A stretch of 64,000 bases of DNA from Owenia fusiformis. Its lineage: Eukaryota > Annelida > Polychaeta > Sabellida > Oweniidae. This document shows, piece by piece, positions 60,053-64,000 of this stretch; position 1 is the first letter of the stretch, and each line of letters opens with the position of its first letter. The notes below the pieces were generated by a model. That model was not told the DNA's origin. It saw only the letters and a list, made by a program, of their open reading frames with translations, and did no database searches. Both the position numbers and the translations under genes were made by a program. The stretch lies in assembly GCA_903813345.2 (NCBI GenBank), contig CAIIXF020000008.1:39186867-39250866 (forward strand), written 5' to 3'.

Positions 60053-60211
60053 TGGAAAACATGGATAACGCTAAGTATCGTCGGTTTGATAACAGATGTA
60101 ACGTCTGAATCTACAAAAATGAAACAAGGATAAATGTGTAACAAACTAGACCTGAAAAGTGATATTCTACAGTACATAGTCAATGTGCAGTGAACATAAC
60201 ATTCCGATGTC

Positions 60212-62789
60212 ATGGCGTTTCTGGCGTTGTATCTCCCTACCGTTGTCATGGTAGCGGGAGTTGTCCTAATGACTTTTCACGTTGAAGCTTTATACAAGGA
60301 CTCCCTCACGCCAGAACTGTTGCTGATGAAATATTTAATGACAGACTACAACGCCAATGTACGTCCGGTGAAAAACACATCTGAAGCCACCGTGGTTACC
60401 ATAGACATTGCATTGACTCAAATAGCGGACGTGGTAGGTTCATCTAGTTTCAATTATTTTTTCCTGTGCTTCTAGCTGTCATAACTTCAAATACATGATT
60501 TTATCCCATTCGCACCAAAGCGGATCGTGGTATTATTAACACAAATGCAACCCATTTGGTAATGAGAATTCATATATAATTACATTTTGTCAACAATATT
60601 GAGAATAAATATAACTATTGATATATATCATGAAGGCTTGTCAAATCAAATGAGGGTTGTTCCCCAAGTTTTAAGTCTGTTAATTCATTTCTACCTCTGT
60701 AATGCATAAACAATTCGTTATGGGTATTAGGACAAAGAAAAGCCAAGTGCCAATAGCTTGCCAAGTGTCCATTCTTTAAAAAAGGATGTACTTTACTTTT
60801 GATACAACCATACATTCTTCAAAATAAACTACAACTCATTATATTATGTTGCTACCTAAGTAGGGTTTAGGCTTTTAATCCGTTGTATTCGATATGCAAT
60901 TGTATGCATCCTCTCTCATATGGAATATTAAAGCTATTATTAATGAATTATTAATTGGATATTGTCCTAATAAATAAACGATTAACTACGGGTATAATGT
61001 TTCATATAGAAAACTACAAATGAGTGAAAAGTGAAAAAGTAAAGTCACCCTTTAAGCAGGTGTACGCCGGTGAACATCTTGACATTTTTAGAAATACAAT
61101 GTGGACATCCGATCAGAGTTCTTGAAGATATAGCGATAAGCAAACGTGTGTGACAGTGTATGCATACCGTTTTGGTTTAGTACATGTAGTGTGTGAAATA
61201 ATGATGATGATGATAGACAAATCGTCGAGTCCATTAACTTATTAAATAATGCAATCATTCGTTATTCTAATTTTCTCATCTTTGTAAATGGTTTTCAGAG
61301 CGAGAAACATCAAACAATTACGACATCAGTATGGCTTAGATTCGTAAGTATATTCATAAAAGCCAAAAGGTTTGCCAGATTTCAACGGTTGGAGAGAAAG
61401 CGCAAGATGGATAAAATGGGGAAAGGGTGGATTTATTTTGACAAACTTTTGGTCTCCAATGTGCCATTAGGGATTAAGATATATGTAAATCTTTTGAAAT
61501 CTCATTTTAACGAACTGGACGAAAGTGTTCGTTCGGAGCATTCGTTAAGTAGCTTACAGGCTTAGGACATCTATACATTACATGGAAGATTCTCTACATG
61601 CACATCCACGACCAATGCAAAAAGACCTGACACACATGATTAGAAATACATGATAGACTACACTACACAAGATCTTGTCAAAATAAGTTTCCTAAAAAGT
61701 GGTATTCCTGGTTATACTAGACATTTATTTTATTCTACGTTCAATTGTCTCATAAAATATGCTTACTCGTACTTATTCATTTTCACAAAACGAATGATTC
61801 TTTTTAGACATGGGAGGACTATTTTCTAAAGTGGAATGAATCTGACTATGGAGGTGTGAAAACAATTCATCTAAAGCCAGCAGATGTTTGGATCCCAGAT
61901 ATCACCTTATACACGGAGTAAGTTAATCGCATATGTCACCTTATACACAGAGTAAGTTTATCGCATATGTCACCTTATACACAGAGTAGGTTAATCGCAT
62001 ATGTCACCTTATACACAGAGTAAGTTAATCGTATATGTCACCTTATACACAGAGTAAGTTAATATCATATCTCACCTTATACACAGAGTAAGTTGATCGC
62101 ATATGTCACCTTATACACAGAGTAAGTTAATCTCATATGTCACCTTATACACAGAGTAAGTTAATCGCATATGTCACCTTATGCACACGAAACACAAAAA
62201 AATGAAACGTACACATTGGCTTTTACTAGTATAGTATAATCTGCTTTCTATAGCGTTACAGGTCAGTACTATGAGACTAAGGAATTCCGACTAAAAGTGA
62301 CGAGTGACGGAACAGTTCAGTGGAAAATTCCGACGAAGTTTGTCAGTTCATGCAAGATGAAAGTCCACAACTTCCCCTACGACGTCCAGACATGTACGCT
62401 TAAGTTTGGATCGTGGGGTTTTGGAAGTACAGAAATAGATCTACAGAATAAGTCAGACTCTGCTGATCTGTCTGCATATGAACCAAGCGGAGAATGGGAA
62501 TTACTGTCCACTGACGCTATACGGCATTCTTTAATGTACAACTGTTGTACGGAACCTTACATTGACGTAACATACTACATCAACATTAAACGGAAGCCTC
62601 TCTATTACACATTCAACGTGATCTTGCCATGTATGTTCATAGTGATCATCTCGCCATTTTCGTTTCTCGTGCCCCCGGGATGTGGCGAAAGGATACAATT
62701 AAGCACAACGTTGTTTTTATCTCTCACAGTTTATATGCTGTTTGTTGCCGAACAACTTCCAGTTCAGTCTGAGGATGTACCTTTAGTAG
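60212..62789 (+). CDS. Alpha-type nicotinic-receptor-like Cys-loop channel subunit, 3' end outside window
   Basis: Exons 60212-60433 (signal peptide and N-terminus), 61299-61343 (45 nt), 61808-61917 and 62254-62789; the frame is consistent and the last donor is GTGAGC. This family forms pentameric ligand-gated ion channels in the plasma membrane. Visible features: hydrophobic N-terminus; VWLRF; WIPDITLYTE (loop A); Cys-loop with 13 residues between its cysteines (FPYDVQTC); GSWGFGS (loop B); a vicinal Cys pair, YNCCTEPYIDVTYY (loop C), the mark of alpha subunits; then M1 and M2. M2 has GERIQ, a conserved 9' Leu and an outer Glu, which points to a cation pore. The coding ends at VPLVG before M3; M3, the cytoplasmic loop and M4 must lie beyond, after an intron that reaches the window end. 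FPYD replaces the more common FPFD. Confidence 0.92.
61896..62186 (+). repeat. 35-bp tandem repeat seeded by an exon end and its donor
   Basis: The end of the exon closing at 61917 (CACCTTATACACGGA/GTAAGT) is followed by about seven further 35-bp copies, CACCTTATACACAGA/GTAAGTT plus 'aatcgcatatgt', and a final partial copy. Nearly all keep a full GTAAGT donor (one reads GTAGGT). Confidence 0.93.
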
Positions 62790-64000
62790 GTGAGCAAAAT
62801 ATTACATACATGTACGTGAGTCATATCTTAGAACGTAAAAGTAGTGTAAAAATGTATAGTTCAATTCTTAATACTACTCATAAGTACGGTAAGCCTTTGG
62901 ATGAGTTTTCTTCATCCTAGGCAAGTCTGGAAAAGAGTTATATCTGGATTAATGCAGAAGTAGATAAAATATATGATGATTTAGTCTCAACGATATTTGT
63001 GTTCATTATTGACACACTTCTACCTACTTGCTTGAACGAAATTCGTATGGTCCTACATATAGTCCCTGATCTGGTACCTCAAAAAAGGTTTCGTTGCCGT
63101 ATTGTGTATCGTTTGATTGATCAGACTTCCCTCATAGAGAAAACACCTCTTATATTGATAGAAACAGGGGCAAAGGCACTAAAATGGGATCAGACAAGGT
63201 GGCATTCTGAAGTCTCACTTTATTGTCATCGCTATTTCAGGAAAACCAAACGGATTTACTTCAAATTTTCACACATGTTACATATTAAAAAGTTCTAGAG
63301 CTGATTAACTTTCCGAAGGCCATCTTGCATTTTGGCAGCCATCTTGGAAGTTTTAAGATAAATCTTGTCATCGCGATTCCAGGAACACCACTTAACGATT
63401 TTTCTTCAATTTTTTACACATGTTACAAATGGCTTTTTGGCGGCCATCTTGGAAGTTTTTATGTCCCCACCACATAGTGTGGGGCCATATTGTCGGCCTA
63501 GGCGCGTCCGTCTGTCCGTCTTTCTGTCCGTCCGTACGTCCGGCAGTTTTCTCCAAAACCGCTACAGATATCACCTTCAAATTTTCAGGGATAACTTATG
63601 AGTGCATACAGATGTGGATGAAAAGAATTAACTCGATACCTACTTCATGTCGGCCATTTTGAAGTCAAATGCTAAAATCCTTGTCTGCAAACTTTAAGAA
63701 AAACGGCTTCACAGTTGCTTTTAAAACTTTAACATCTTGTTCAGCTCACTTCATTCTAGATCTGATTAGGTTTTGGACCTGTTAGCTCAGTCATGTCAGC
63801 CATTTGAATGTTTTAAGAAAAGTTAGCGCACGATAATACTTTGTATCATATTGAATGGTGTTTTTCAGTTTTCATACTTTAACTATTTAGTAGCTTTATA
63901 AATAATTTCAGGTGTACTTTGTTGTAAAAGCCTATTATTGTTAAAAGTAGTTATATGTGATACATGTAATTTTGTAAAAAGAAATCAGCAAAAACTCATG
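62790..64000. other. Receptor intron or downstream sequence with dispersed repeats
   Basis: No M3 exon was found. 63300-63460 has degenerate duplicate words ('ggccatcttggaagtttt', 'acacatgttaca'). Confidence 0.5.
63457..63620. repeat. Dispersed 'ATGTCCCC...GTCCGTC' repeat, second copy
   Basis: TTTTATGTCCCCACCACATAG, with hairpin partner 'tgtgggg', is followed by 'ccatattgt', runs of GTCCGTCTGTCC, then 'ctccaaaaccgctacagata'. It has the same word order as 5595-5700. Confidence 0.75.

Noticed and set aside
58746-60249. Overlapping ~112-codon minus-strand frames
   Set aside because: Produced by the 137-bp array; the period is not a multiple of three, so the same peptide words reappear in shifted frames.
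62999-63298. 99-codon frame as the next receptor exon
   Set aside because: No M3-like hydrophobic segment and no acceptor in the required phase; part lies in dispersed repeats.

Overview
The window is nuclear DNA of an intron-rich, AT-rich bilaterian animal. Genes are split by GT-AG introns with poly-A signals, and the spaces hold many short inverted-repeat transposon relics and satellite arrays. Secreted fibrinogen-related and F-type lectin genes, an alpha-type nicotinic-receptor-like gene, and repeats with a short 'ATGTCCCC' hairpin followed by GTCCGTC runs suggest a marine invertebrate, probably a lophotrochozoan (mollusc, brachiopod or annelid grade). The species cannot be fixed from the sequence alone.

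Layout. (1) 184-13750, + strand: the 3' two thirds or more of a peroxisomal dihydroxyacetone-phosphate acyltransferase gene (GNPAT), ending in a Ser-Lys-Leu peroxisome signal. (2) 13750-16780: intergenic repeats. (3) 16780-29870: a tandem segmental duplication of about 5-7 kb. Each copy carries one gene for a secreted PAN-FN3-fibrinogen-like protein (18708-20630 and 25738-27659) and a helicase-like gene fragment. (4) 32299-44126, - strand: two paralogous genes, each with two F-type-lectin (fucolectin) domains, separated by transposon-rich introns. (5) 46051-53705: a 7.65 kb satellite of about 73 units of 105 bp. Its 35-residue translation matches the N-terminal 35 residues of the neighbouring F-type-lectin exon. 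(6) 53706-58713: no recognisable gene; one 0.8 kb inverted-repeat element. (7) 58714-60052: a 137-bp tandem array just upstream of an alpha-type Cys-loop receptor gene (60212 to beyond 62789, + strand), which runs off the window.

The strongest unusual theme is tandem duplication of gene edges. Five splice junctions, the GNPAT stop-codon region and an F-lectin half-domain have each been turned into local tandem arrays with periods of 17, 35, 60, about 63, 105, 131 and 149 bp. Many copies keep an intact splice donor or acceptor. The lectin-like genes (fibrinogen-related and F-type) lie within 26 kb of each other and look like a small innate-recognition cluster. The rest is ordinary housekeeping plus repeats.
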